In this document: positions 13,561 to 24,930 of the stretch, piece after piece
How the letters are laid out: every line of letters begins with the position of its first letter
Position numbering within the stretch: the stretch's first letter is position 1
NCBI GenBank assembly: GCA_950295325.1
Contig: OX485809.1
Coordinates: 6,076,001 to 6,140,000 of the forward strand
DNA length: 64,000 nt
Reading direction: 5' to 3'
Origin: Polytrichum commune
Taxonomy: Eukaryota > Streptophyta > Polytrichopsida > Polytrichales > Polytrichaceae
Notes under the pieces: model-generated
What the model saw: the letters and a program-made list of their open reading frames with translations, nothing else
Databases searched by the model: none
What the model was told of the DNA's origin: nothing
Translations under genes and position numbers: made by a program

Positions 13561-13871
13561 AAAGCCGGTTTAAACACAGACCAAGAGCCGTGACCATGAA
13601 AACCTATGGGCCCTTGAAAATCATCCAAAGGCCTTACCTTAGGAAATAGAAATCCAAGTTTGCAATTGATGGGTTTTTAAGGTTTGTGTAAAGTAAAATC
13701 AGACAATGTTGAGGGACCGCAACAAATTTATATGAACAATCCAAATTAGTAGATAGTCCAGTCCACCATGGCAATATATTATTTATAAGAGGCAATGGTA
13801 TTTTTAATAAACTAGTCAAATAATTTGTATATTACAATTTAAGGGCCCCAAGCTCTAGTGTAAAGTGGCCC
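13561..13871. mobile_element. Harbinger-like MITE, family L copy 1 (TSD TTA)
   Basis: 311 bp flanked by TTA (13558-13560, 13872-13874). The right TIR, reverse-complemented, is GGGCCACTTTACACTAGAGC; the left is a diverged CCGGTTTAAACACAGACC. Internal sequence ('AGAAATCCAA', 'CAATTGATGGG', 'GAGGGACCGCAAC') recurs at 50760-51155. Confidence 0.65.
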
Positions 13872-13874
13872 TTA

Positions 13875-16240
13875 GTATATTAATCAACAATGTCACATAT
13901 AAAGACTGTATATGTGTATTTTCTCCTCCAAGAAGACTAGTACCAAGGATAACCCTAAACTCATAATTGTTTTAGGAAAGTGGATTCTAAGACTTGGTGA
14001 GGCTTAGGCTTCGTAGCATCTATGTAGACAATCATTTCAGACTGCATAATAATTCATTGTGTTGTCACCTTCCTAATGGATGAGTTTACCTAAACCTCAC
14101 AAAGTTGTAGCCCTTGGTGAGGGTTTGTAGAAACTATATGTATAAGTCATACATTGAGCCCCTTTGACCTTTGAAGTGGACGCTTAGTCCTCGCCCCAAC
14201 ACAACTTAGTGAACAAAGCAACATGAAGTAATTAAGGAAAGCAAACCTAATTTGGATACTTAACTTTTATTCGTGAAAATGTCACATGGCACATAAAAAT
14301 GTCCTATATGTCATTTTCTTGAAGGCTGGCTTGAATTGATCTTTGGAGGCAACTTTTGCCAACAACAAAGTTTTTGCCAACTACAACTTTTCCCAAAGTT
14401 CAAGTACACTTCACAAGCCTAGAAACTGAGTCGGCCTTGAAAAAAACCATCACATGTGAATGTGATGTTTTAACGAATACTATGTTACCTATCTTAATTG
14501 AACACACATAATTGATGATGTGTTGTTTGGAGTGGGAGGGGGCGGGGCGGGGTATATATGATCACTTAAGTAGAGAGTAAACCTTCAATTTGGTAATGGA
14601 TAAGATATGCATACCAACTTTACATTTGAAGGGGAAAATGGCTATGGCCTTGATTTGGTTATGCTAACCATCTCATATTAATTGGGTGCTTCATATCCAA
14701 GGAGAATTGGGAGTAAGGTATGTGGCCATGTTTGAAGACTTCCAACACCACATACGCATTTGACCATTGAATCATGATAGTAGGTTGAATCATGAATTGG
14801 CCCATTTAGTTAACAATTGTGTATCATGGAGATTGTCATTTCGAATTTTAGAATTGAAGTCGAGGCGCAAAAACTTATGCAAAATAAAAGAAAATAATGT
14901 CCTTATTTTTTGAGTGATCGCATAGGCCCTCCCAATTATGATCACTATTGAATTTTGAGCACATATAATTAGTTGCAATACTTAACTAACTTTGAGCACC
15001 TATACAGCTCAAATGTAGGTGTCTGATTACGAAAGGTGACCACATAGGCCCATATACCTTGATCAACAAAATAAGCATCCAAGACCCATCTACTTTAGGG
15101 TTTGACCCACGTTGTACACCAAGCACTAACACATAGGAATGTTAAATTGGGTAACTTTAGTTTAGAAGAGAGTAGTCTCTCTATATGTTCCACACGTTCA
15201 ATCTATATGACCACTTTAAGTTATGGGCCCATGATCAAAACCAATATCTTACAATACACAAGATGCTACATAGAAAAGTTGAAACTAAGAGTCTATTTGA
15301 TCTAAGGTTTTGGGATATTGATACTTGTCTCCTTATGGAGGAGTTGAAATACTCCCCTGGGGAAGAAGTAGCATATGTGAAGGGGGCGGAAGAGTTTAGA
15401 CAGTAGAGGGCACCTCTAAAATTGAGGGTAAGGTAGACATGCCTATTCAACTATTGATCTTCAATGCACGCCTATATTTGAGTGGTGTGTGGTTAGGTGT
15501 TGTTCCAAGATAAGATGCCAAAGGGACATGCATTTATAAGAGATCGGACTACATGCTCAAAATAGTAAGGAAAATAATTACAACCATGATTAGGATTTGC
15601 TAACCATCTCGTACGCATCGCATGTTTCATATCCTAAGAGAAGTGGGCTAATTGGAAAACGTAATCGTTAAAGTCCCAATCTACTTCATGAGATCAAAGG
15701 TGTTTGTATTGGTTGGGGACTCAACAACATGTGGGTGGCAACAATTTTTAGTTTGGCCATGTGCCGGTGATTTGCAAATCTACAAATAGAAAATGGGATA
15801 TTATTTGGAATTATTCCTAGATTTTGTACATGAAATAGCCATAAATGTCCATAAAATCTTTTGAAAAATGGAAATGAGATGGCCAACCTTTGCATAAATG
15901 TGTATAGATTTAGATGAAAACTTGTAGAACACCATCCATGCGTGGCTCCGTCACTCCAATACAACAGTTATTGACTAACAGTTAAGTATATTTGAACTAA
16001 CCACTTTCTTAAAAACAATAAGGGGTGTGCACTTGTGGAGACAAACACCAACCGACAACATCAAAAACAACGACACCACAACCACAATTTCAAATGTTCG
16101 TATCTCATGCTCGTCAACCACCATATTTGTGTAGTTTTGCGATCTCGTACGTGACATGAGCACTTAGAATTCTCCGAAATTCATGCATCAATCCAAATAT
16201 ACTTATAAATCCTAGTTTATAGGCGATGCTCTTTAGTTCA
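13875..16240. other. Intergenic, no gene seen
   Basis: AT-rich, with short frames only. Parts near 15480-15640 resemble 41660-41930 ('GCTAACCATC' and 'AGAAGTGGG' blocks), so this is probably old repeat sequence. Confidence 0.4.
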
Positions 16241-16289
16241 GCAGAGGTTGGGTGGGGGGTGCTTGCCCACATCCAATGAATGGGAGAAC

Positions 16290-16490
16290 TGACAGCTAGG
16301 TACAGATGAACCGGTTAAGTTTACCACTCCACTTATAGAAAGAAAAAAAACTACCGCTCCATTTACAGGTATTTACAGGATATTCCTCAACGTAACAAAG
16401 AAAAACCTGAACGACGTCACCATGTACACCAGTTGGGTGTCGGGATCACTAGGATCTTGACCGATTATGCCTCGAATACTCCCTGGCCAC
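16290..16490. repeat. Dispersed copy of the 'gatgaaccgg' repeat
   Basis: Contains 'GATGAACCGGTTAAGT', 'GATATTCCTCAA' and 'CACTAGGATCTTGACCGA'. It is 450 bp before the tandem pair at 16930. Confidence 0.6.
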
Positions 16491-16929
16491 GTCTGCTGCT
16501 AAGTTAAGTTAAGTTCCATAAATTTATCCCTGCCTGCTCTGCTGCTGCTGCACCACCACCATTACCTTACCACTCACTCCCTCCCTCCTTGCAACTACTT
16601 ACGCGGACTACCAGGCTCCAGCAGATCCAGGCCCCCTAGATTTTATTCTCCCAAAAATCTCCCCCACCTCCCTCCAACAGCCACCTCGCCTTACAAAATC
16701 TACGCAATATTTATAATGGGGATTGAAACCCTCACCCCCATTGACGACCCCACCCCCCGCCCTGCCCACATGAAGAGGGTCCTGTGCATACGAACACACT
16801 TTTTCTAACATTACTTAATTGTGGAGGACTCGGAGGTGGGGAGCAATGAGATCCGCCACACAGTCACAGTGCATTTACTGTATATAACTTATATCAATAA
16901 ATTAAAAAAGGGGGGGAGGGGGACAAACA

Positions 16930-17365
16930 CAACTCAATGATGCTCAATGAACAGGGGAAAGTGACCGCTAAAGTTGGAGATGAACCGGCTGACGTTCAAG
17001 ACTTCAAGAAAATTACCCATCAGTTTAGAGGGATCCATGGAATATTACCTCAAACTAATAAAGGAAATCCGAACTTGACTGATTGTTCCCAAAAATATCC
17101 CCAGACGTTCAACTTATCGGCTCCAACGCACAACTCATCAGCTCAATGACACAGGGAAAACTGACCGCTAAAGTCACAGATGAACCGGCTGACGTTCAAG
17201 ACTTCAAGAAAATTACCCATCAGTTTAGAGGAATCCAGGGAATATTACCTCAAACTAATAAAGAAAAACCAAAAGTTCACAACATGGGAGTTGTTGGACT
17301 TGGGAATTTACTAGGATCTTGACCCATTATTCCAAAAATCCCCAGACGTTCAACTTATCGGCTCC
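16930..17365. repeat. 200-bp tandem duplication ('gatgaaccgg' repeat)
   Basis: Two-plus units with a 200-bp period, nearly identical through 'GATGAACCGGCTGACGTTCA' and 'AAGACTTCAAGAAAATTACC'. Both end in 'CCCCAGACGTTCAACTTATC'. Diverged relatives lie at 5760-5995 and 16290-16490, each ending in 'ACTAGGATCTTGACC'. The short frames inside only reflect the repeat. Confidence 0.8.
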
Positions 17366-17369
17366 AAAG

Positions 17370-18884
17370 CATGGAAAGGCAGATCGCAGAGAGAGAGAGA
17401 GAGAGCACCCCGCAAGCCAAGGCTAGGCTAGGCCAGGCAACAAAGGCATGTACCTACTCTACCAGTGGCCATCCCCGGAGTTGAGTGGTACTATTCCGAA
17501 ATTGTTTGTGATCGCAGCTAGGCAGGTGAAGGCAGAGTTCAGACGTAAGTAAAGTTAGGGCCTGTACACGGGCCCTGCTGTCCCCAACAGAAGTACAAGA
17601 GAAGGACATGCCTTGGCTTGCCCTGCCCTGCGCTGCCCTTGGCGTATTCTCCAGTTTCTAGTTGGGGGAATTATTGCTGCTGGATTACTCTTTCTTTTCC
17701 CTCATTATTATTATAGTAGTATATGAGACTGCCACTGCTTGCTCATGAGTTTACTCTACTGCGGTTGGGAGGAGTAAAACTAGGAGGAGCGGAGGTGCGG
17801 ATCCACCTGACAAATCTTTCCCACTGGGAGATCAACAACTGCGTGCACAGATCACATGCAGATATCATGATCTATCAGTGCGATGAATGAATGATACGCA
17901 TGAACAGGAGTCCAAAAAGTGGCAAAAGGTGCAAGAGCATCCCACCCAATGACCAAACCCCATTTGCTAGCAATGGAAGTCAATGAGCGTGCTTTCTTGG
18001 GTGGGTGTCAGGACGTACCTACTCATCTCATTGGTGGAAAGGTTTATGTCCATATAATACCTGGGAGAGGCTTCCATAAATTGTAACCCTTCGTAAAAAA
18101 GAGTTCAGCAAGGAGTGTTAAATAAAACAAGTATCCAGTAAAACATGTGTGAAATCCTGCGGCGAGATACTAGATGACTCGCATTCGTATTACCAAGCCA
18201 GTGAATCTACATGATATTATTTTGTAAGGTAAAGGGAGATTGCACGGGCGGGTGGTCACAGTCGCTATTACAAAATGAACAAACAGCCAGGCATCAACTA
18301 CAGCATGTTGAGAGCAGACCCTGCAGAGATGGCATGGGACATTCAATTCAGCCTGGGACATTAACTCCCAGGCACGGGTGCAATGGGCCTGGATGGCACG
18401 GACTCTAACTAGCCTAGTCATAACAGAGCAACAGCCTCCTCCAGAATGTCGAGCATCAAAGGAAAAATTTCTAGATTTCTCACAATGATCTTGAATGTGG
18501 TGACACGTTCTCAAGTACATAAGAATCCCCCAAATGTAGCAACATACAATCCTATCTAAGATGGAACTACAGAAGGACACATTCATGGAGTCACTGCTCT
18601 CAGACCCCTCCAGAGTCATCCAGAATAACCGTTTGTATATTGTTTTCTCCTATAATACAACAAATAATTAAAGAAAAAAAAACTTATGATAGGTTGCACA
18701 TTCTCCTGTACAAAAAGTGTTGCAGTATGTTTCAGTCTCCACATCCACCATAGACTGGCAGATGCATTTACAACAGCCTGTATTTGCCAGAACTCTATCA
18801 AGCTAGAATATTCTGCTATTTGCAGAGATGAACACTACAAATTACACCATCCCCCAAATACCAAGGTGTCCCTATGGCCAACAA
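17370..18884 (-). other. 3' flank and likely 3' UTR of the SPEAR-like gene
   Basis: Low-repeat sequence downstream of the TAG at 18885. I saw no transposon ends in it. It contains a chance-looking 149-codon minus-strand frame (18170-18619) with no recognised domain. A poly(A) site could not be chosen by eye. A (GA)n run lies near 17391-17405. Confidence 0.35.
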
Positions 18885-19049
18885 CTATAATGCCAACTTC
18901 AGCCTTAAGTCCAACGACTCCTCTTCTAATCTCCTGCTGGGTCTGTGGCAATCCTCCATCATGCTGAACGGGGAAATTGGAAAGAAATTGCAACTCAAGT
19001 GTGCATGAGATGGAAAATACAGCTCTCCCTTAACAGTCGGAGACAGCTC
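18885..19049 (-). CDS. SPEAR-like: SPEAR-like terminal exon 4 (EAR motif)
   Basis: 54 codons plus the TAG stop. The acceptor TTGCATCTGCAG|GAG is strong and joins exon 3 in phase 0. The last residues form the EAR repression motif LxLxL ('LDLRLKL' then 'AL'), placed at the very C-terminus as in other SPEAR/TIE proteins. A second good acceptor inside the exon (CCCCGTTCAG near 18963) would break phase with exon 3, so it is not used in this model. Confidence 0.8.
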   Translation of the reverse strand, partial: ELSPTVKGELYFPSHAHLSCNFFPISPFSMMEDCHRPSRRLEEESLDLRLKLAL

Positions 19050-22034
19050 CTGCAGATGCAAATGTTCCAAGAAAGTCAGAGAAACACCTTTCTGCAATCC
19101 ACTCCTGACTGCAAGCAATCTAGGTCATATTATTCAAGGGCATGCTCTTAACTCAGTTGTAAGAAGTAACTCGCACATTCTGCTCAGACAGAACCAGCCA
19201 TCAAAGACTTATTTTGCATGATAAACGTGGTGTATTGGATAGGAACAGAATCTTATCTGTGTAGGAAGCCTCTTATACATATGTAATCATCTGAGGCTGA
19301 GCTATCATGTTCTCAGTTGGACTATCCATGTTATTCAATTTTGGAAATCGCCAAGTAGCCCACTTAAGTACTATTCATTGACCAAGTTGCAACAGGGCAA
19401 CTATAGAACATCATACACAATAATTCATCTTCACCATTGCAGTAGCACAGACTCTGAGCATCCTAATTTCTCTCATGTTTCTTACAGGCAGCACTCCCAA
19501 CTTTGACATTTGCATCAAGCCACTCACATCTCCTCAATACCCCTCAAAGCTTTTAAGTACCAGGCAAGAGAAGCCTCAACCATGGCCTGCCTTGGTCCAA
19601 ATAATGCATGATCTTGTTAAATGTACCTGCTGAGGATTGCACATCTGAAGCTGGAGATTGTCATCTTCTTCTTCATGGAAAACATCCAAGCCTTTGATCC
19701 TATGGACATCTTCCATGTTCATCGTCTCTTCACTGTTCACTTCACCTTCAAGCTGTGGACTTCCAGGATAGCTAGAAAGTCCTAAGGTGAGAAAGTTCTG
19801 ATGATCTGTCTTCACCATCGCTGGCATCTCAGGACTTGTGAAGCATCCATGCCTGTTAGGCGTCAAGGCACTGGGGCAAACACTTGAGCAGCTGTCCTTG
19901 CTCTTTGATTCAGGAGTGCAGTGACCTTTTGAAGATCCATCAGAGATCCCATCATCCTGGATTGCATTTGGAGCTTCGTTATCTTCCCACGTTGCACATG
20001 GTCTAGTCTTCAACAAGGGGGATGAGTTTCCAAGAGCACTTCTGCAATGCGCGGATGACTCCACATTAGAATTCGTGAAAAGAATCACCATTGAGGTAAA
20101 TTCAAGTGCAGCCCAGAAGCAACTTGACTAACATGTCGATGCATACCAAATAATTGATTTGGACAAAGAAAAGGGTAAGCTGAAATGGAAGATTTCTTTG
20201 TGCCACTAATCAAACAACCACATGTTACTTTCCTGCTAAAACTTGCCTATCCAATCTCAAAAGACAGATTTGAATGAAATTTGAGGCTTTAATGAAGTAC
20301 CGAATGATGCCAGTTGTGTAATGTGCTCCAGCTGTACTCTCTTCACCTTGGGCTACACACTCCTTATGCATAGCCTCGATTTCACCGGCAGGCACATTCA
20401 GATCCAGACCCTCAGAGTGCAGGACTCTACATACACTCTCTGGGCGAGTATACCATGTTCGCTTCCGTCCACATGTCTGTTCAATACATACAATTCACCC
20501 AAATATTAATCCCCTTCCCTTGGGATAAGGAGGATTGGAATTTCAATCCCCAAGCTAGGTAGAGTACTTCAAGTGCAAGGTTCTGGATACCAGACCAGCA
20601 ACCCAAGAGATGTGTCAACAGAAAAACCAACCTTCTCTATGGTCGACCGAGCATGATTGCTTGAAAAGCTTTGGAAAGAAGAGAGCTCCTTTGGCCTGTC
20701 GCAATTTGATGCGACGCCCACCTGCTTTTGAGAAGCACAAATCCAACAAGTCAGGTTCTCAGCCAGGGATTTCTTCACTGGTGACCTGTTAGATAAACCC
20801 TCTCTAAGAGGGCATGAACTATGCATCCAGTGTCATAAGAGATAACCGGTACATAAAACAGCCCTTAAGAACCAAACACCACATTGAACCCCATTGGATA
20901 AACACATTCAGACAGTTCAAACATGTATTCCTCCACTTCCCAATGGGTCAGTCACCAGTTGCACTAGTCACCACCGAGCTTGTCATCTAAATATAAACAC
21001 ACACACACACACACAAAATGAGGTGGAGTGCGCACCACCACGTTGGTGTGATCTCGCGGAAGGTGGCGTGCGCTTGCTAGGCCTGGAAAGGGTTCGACAA
21101 AATGCAAATTTGTGCAGGTGACAACTGGCTGCCCCCCTGCACCATCCTCTACTGTGGGAAGAAGCTTGCCGTTGATCACGCCAGCCTCCAAAACATCATC
21201 ACCCCCGAGAGACAACGCATGAGGAGATGACACCTTAGCCCCGTCTACATCTAGTAGCTTCCGTCTGTCCTCCACAACCTTGCCCATAGCCAATGTCTGG
21301 CTACTATCACCGGCACTTGGCCAGCTGGACGCTGCATTGGAATAGTAGGGACCCAATTTCGGAGGCGACACCATGTGTTTCGGGGAGGAGTCCTGATCGT
21401 TACCCACGGGGCTATTGGATGATGCTCGACCTTTGTTGTTGTTGCAAAGGTAGGGAACGTCCCTGATGTCCACCTTATGACAATTAGATGGCTGCGAGAT
21501 GGGAGCCCTTCCATGGCGGTATCGAGTGCCCGACCCAGGGGGATCACTAGACGCAAGCTCCATCAGAGTCCGAAACCCATTGCCGTTTGCAGCGAGAGAC
21601 CCATTATGACAATGGGACGTTGATATTGCAACTGCGTGGTGCGGAGCGGGGGCTATCATCTGGCGAGTGAACACCACTCCCCCGCTCTGATGATAATGAT
21701 GATCTGATGATACGAACGGGTACCGCGGCTGGCTGCCTTGCATCGAAGCAAAGTTTGCGGCTGCGTCTATCTTACTCTGTTCCTGTAACAGCTTCTCCAG
21801 CTGCGCCACTCCCAACCCTCGCTGTGGCTGCTTCTTCTGCCCGTTCTTGCCCTTTCTTGGCCTACTTCTATTACCGTTACCCTCCGCCTTCTGATGATGG
21901 TGGTGATGCCCCCCCTCGCCGCTGTCCCCCCCATGCGCTGGAAACCGAGTGTGCTGCTGCTGCTGCTCTCTCGCTATAGCCAGCTTCTCCGCCACCCCGG
22001 AATACTCCGCAGGCTGCATCAACAGCGAGGCCAT
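18885..22034 (-). CDS. SPEAR-like: SPEAR/TIE (SPOROCYTELESS-like) EAR-motif transcriptional repressor, 4 exons
   Basis: This is a nuclear adaptor-type repressor. In this family the SPL motif contacts TCP and other transcription factors and the C-terminal EAR motif recruits TOPLESS co-repressors; roles include leaf, ovule and anther patterning. The model joins 22034-21143, 20777-20632, 20058-19627 and 19049-18885, with GT-AG introns and consistent phase, and predicts 544 residues. Visible landmarks are a His/Gln-rich N-terminus, the basic SPL motif with 'QRGLGVAQLEKL' at about residues 60-86, a Cys-x-x-Cys pair (about 308/311), 'ELSSFQSF' (about 328-335), 'FLTLGL' (about 435-440) and the EAR motif 'LDLRLKL' (536-542) just before TAG. 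The start is the first ATG after an in-frame TAG. The exon 1/exon 2 junction is the least certain, and exon 3 could begin 69 nt earlier at 20127. No frameshift or stop breaks the model. The family call is firm; the exact orthologue is not known. Confidence 0.85.
19627..20058 (-). CDS. SPEAR-like: SPEAR-like exon 3
   Basis: 144 codons, phase 0 at both ends. The donor CAG|GTACAT is near consensus. It encodes a Ser-rich stretch, then 'FLTLGL' followed by a Pro/Ser segment typical of this family, and an acidic run (EEEDD) before 'LQLQM'. An alternative in-frame acceptor (GTTAG|TCAAG) would extend the exon to 20127 and add 23 residues. Confidence 0.72.
20632..20777 (-). CDS. SPEAR-like: SPEAR-like exon 2 (CxxC and ELSSFQ block)
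   Basis: Forty-eight codons beginning after CACCAG (phase 1) and ending at AAG|GTTGGT (phase 0). It encodes a Cys-x-x-Cys followed by a Lys/Gln stretch, then 'ELSSFQSF', a block conserved in SPEAR proteins. A stronger-looking acceptor, TCTAACAG at 20786, would need a phase-2 donor in exon 1, and I found no good one. Confidence 0.7.
20997..21016. repeat. (AC)n microsatellite in SPEAR-like intron 1
   Basis: Nine AC units, read as TG on the coding strand. It lies within the open extension of exon 1. Confidence 0.93.
21143..22034 (-). CDS. SPEAR-like: SPEAR-like exon 1 (SPL motif)
   Basis: First coding exon, 297 codons plus one base. The ATG at 22034 follows an in-frame TAG upstream. It carries Gln-rich, Gly-rich and His-rich low-complexity segments, then the basic run leading into 'RGLGVAQLEKLLQEQ', the family signature. 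The chosen donor is ATG|GTGCAG (phase 1), picked because it is the one that joins in frame to an exon 2 acceptor. Other GT sites nearby, for example AAG|GTGTCA, cannot be excluded. The frame stays open 59 codons beyond this donor, to 20964, through a TG microsatellite. Confidence 0.75.
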
Positions 22035-23115
22035 CTCCAAACCTATCTCTACCTATTCACCTCCCCGACTCAAATCAAACCAGATCGAGTCCTCTCATAT
22101 CCCCGCCTACACTCCGCACTTCACTTCACTCAACGGCCTCCCTAACCTCAATCACGCTCAAATTCCACCATTCCTCGATTTACTCCCTCTCCCTCTCCTC
22201 TCTCCTAATCACAAAATCGCCTCCGCCCCACCCTACCCCACCTCGCCACCACCAATCCTCCAAAACCGAAACTCGAACTCGAACAACCCCCGCTATCCCG
22301 GCTGCACAACACTCCACGCGAACACACACCCCGCCGGCACCAACACAGAGCACCACTCCCCCGACCACCACGATCTCATCCCACACTCCAACCAAACCCT
22401 AACTAATCAAACCCTCGCCAATCTCCCCCTCCTCCTCCTTCCACTCCACTCCGCTCCGCTCCAGCAACACAAACACCCACTCCACTCCACTGCGCGCTCC
22501 GGTCCCCCCCCCCCTCCAATTCCTAAACACACACACACACCCCGAGCGATGGTTCGAGCAAATGGCGCGAGGTCGTGAGTCCCGTCACGGGGGGAAGGAG
22601 TGCATGGGCGCCATGGCAGTCGCGGCAACGCAGGGTGTGGTAGTAGTGGTAGTAGTCCGCGGTGGCACCATCATCATCGCCTGATCGTCCCCAGCATCAG
22701 CACCAGCAGCGGCGTCAACGCCCGCCGCAGCACCCGCCCCCCCGCAGCCACATGCGCCTGAGCTTGAGTCCCGTCCCCGCCATCGCCACCACTTTCCTTC
22801 CTCCCGGAGCCCAGAGCTCCCTCCCTTTCACCAGCCAGCCAGCCAGCGACAGCGGCAACGGGGAAGCGAAAGGGAAAAGGGCGAGCGGTAAGTTAATCTA
22901 ACCCCCCCCCCTCTCTCTCTCTCTCTCCCTCTCTCTCCCTCCGACACAGAAAGCCTGACCGACCCGACCGACCGACCGAAGCCACAAAGCCAGTAGGTAG
23001 TATGTAGTTCCCAAATATTGATCTCTCTCGATCTCTCTCTCTCTCTCTCGTGTTGCTTTCTCTTTCTCTCTCGCGTTGCTTCTCTTTCTCTCTCGTGTTG
23101 CTTTCTCTTTCTCTT
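22035..23115 (-). promoter_or_regulatory. 5' UTR and core promoter region of the SPEAR-like gene
   Basis: About 1 kb that is GC-richer than anything around it, immediately upstream of the start codon. On the plus strand it reads as C- and CT-rich sequence, so the coding strand is G- and GA-rich. It holds (TC)n runs near 22911-22940 and 23031-23065, an (AC)n run near 22530, and a C run near 22506-22516. No TATA box was seen. GA repeats in plant promoters are known binding sites of BPC GAGA factors; that such binding happens here is inference. The transcription start cannot be placed by eye. Confidence 0.5.
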
Positions 23116-24930
23116 CAATATTGGTGGATTGTTCTAAGTAGTAGGCTGCTCAAGGGATTGCTGGTAAAGCAGCGCAGGAATTGGGGACGAGAGAGAGAGA
23201 GAATGGGCAACTTGGTGGCATTGTGCAAGGAAAATCGAAAAGAATCATCACAGCTAGCTATGTATACTATCCAATTGACAACAAGATTAGCACCCTTCTT
23301 TTTACGGAATCCACAAGCCTTGTAACTCCCGTTTCCTCTCAAACCGCGTTTTTTTTAATCCCCCCCTCCCCTTCCCTTTTCCTTCTCTTCTCTTCTCTTC
23401 GCTCCAATGTTGATGGATTGTTCGTACGGCCACTTCACACACGAGCCAAGAGCCGTGACCGTGGAGTTGTGCGAGCCCGAAAGGAAGTGTCCAAAGGCCG
23501 TTCCCAACACACCTCCATAATCATGCGGTGTGGTCACGGGCCCTCGAGTGTAGTGTGAAGTCGTATGTGATTGGGTCCTCAACCAAATGATGTTTCAATG
23601 AATTTCTATTCACGTGGGTTCTCACACATGATAAAATAGAATAAACCAATGGTTGTGAGTGTTGGGAGTGCCGTGGTCTCCTGGTTTTGTGGTAGGCCTA
23701 CCTCCAAGAGGTGGTTTTGGAAATAATCCAAGTGACCATGAAACATGATCCATTCGATGCCATGTAGGAAACTATGTAGACGTTGCATCCATCTTGCATT
23801 CACGTACTCCGTTGGTCCCTCAAGCCTAGTGGGAAGTGAACTTGGACTGGCTCCATCTTTTCCTCCAATAAGAGTGCTTGAAATGTAATGGTCACGGGCT
23901 CTCAGTTTCGTGTGTGAAGTGGCCCTTAGTATAGCAGCCCTCAAGTGATCGTTGGTAAAAATGCACAGGAATTGCAGACTCGAGCAGGTAGCTTTGTTAC
24001 ATCGGCGGTTGCATTGTGCAAGGAAAATAAAAAGGAATCGTCAAGGTTAGCTATGAATTTCTCAACTGACAAATAAATTAGCGCATCTATTTTATAGAAG
24101 CAAAGAAGCTTTTTAACAACCCCCGCACCTCTCAACCATGCTTTTCCTTTCCTTCTTTTCTCTTCAATATTGGTGGATCGTTCTTAATAGTAGGTTTGTC
24201 AATTGATTGTTGATAAAGTTGCACAATAATTGGATTCAAGAAGGAACCAAGCAAGCAGCTTGGTCACATTGGCATTGACATTGCGCAAGGAAAACCAAAA
24301 GGACCCTCAAGACTAGCTATGTATCATCCAATCTACAATAGATTAATGCATCTTTTTTATGAAAGCTACAAACTCTTTGAACCCCCACCCCTCTCAACTA
24401 AATTCCATGTCTTTTCTTCAGTATTGGTGGGTGTTTCTAGATATAGGTTGTTGAAGTGAATGTTGGTAAAATTGCACAAAAATCATACTCATATGGGAAA
24501 CAAGTGGGGAGCTCGGTTGCAATGGCATTGGCATTGTACAAGAAGAATTAAAAGGAATTATCATGGCTAGCTGTGTATCATCCAATTGATAATAAATAGC
24601 GCGCTCATTTTATGGAAACGACAAAGCCTTTTGCTCCCCACCCCCTCTCAACCGAGCTCTTACTTTTCCTTCTCTCAATATTGATAGGTTTTTCTTAATA
24701 GTAGGTTGGCCAAGTGATACTTGGTTGACAATCGTGTAAGGAGTTGCATAGGAATCAAACTCAAGCAAAATTAAGCGGGCAACTTGATTTGCATTGGAAA
24801 TCACATTGCACAAGGAAGATCATAAACAATCATCACGTTTATGTGTTATCAAGATGATCGTGAACAACGCATTGATTTTATGAGAGCCACAAACCCCCTT
24901 TCAAAGCATGATTGGTCTGACCAAGTGATG
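23115..24930. repeat. Tandem array of ~255-bp units upstream of the SPEAR-like gene
   Basis: About five to six diverged units, each with landmarks in the same order: 'tattggtgg' followed by a 'gttct' and 'agtaggttg' stretch, then a 'tggtaaa..tgcaca' stretch, 'cattggcattg' / 'gcaaggaaaa', 'gctagctatgtat' and a C-rich 'cccacccctctcaac' stretch. Unit starts near 23119, 23405, 24164, 24421 and 24678 give spacings of 257-286 bp once the MITE at 23427-23925 is removed. A lone diverged unit occurs at 31203-31445. No coding potential was recognised. Confidence 0.8.
23427..23925. mobile_element. Harbinger-like MITE, family D copy 1
   Basis: 499-bp non-coding element inserted in a unit of the tandem array. 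The terminal inverted repeats (TIRs) begin GGCCACTTCACACACGA at the left and, reverse-complemented, GGGCCACTTCACACACGA at the right; both run on into 'GAGCC.GTGACC'. The flanks are GTA at the left and TTA at the right, read as a mutated 3-bp TTA target duplication. It has relatives at 41018 and 51156. Confidence 0.75.

Noticed and set aside
16937-17322. Two near-identical 70-79-codon frames
   Set aside because: They are the two units of a 200-bp tandem repeat read in one frame, with no family resemblance.
21949-22578. 209-codon plus-strand frame rich in Pro, Ser and His
   Set aside because: It is antisense to the first exon and 5' region of the SPEAR-like gene and is low-complexity; the coding strand has the family motifs.
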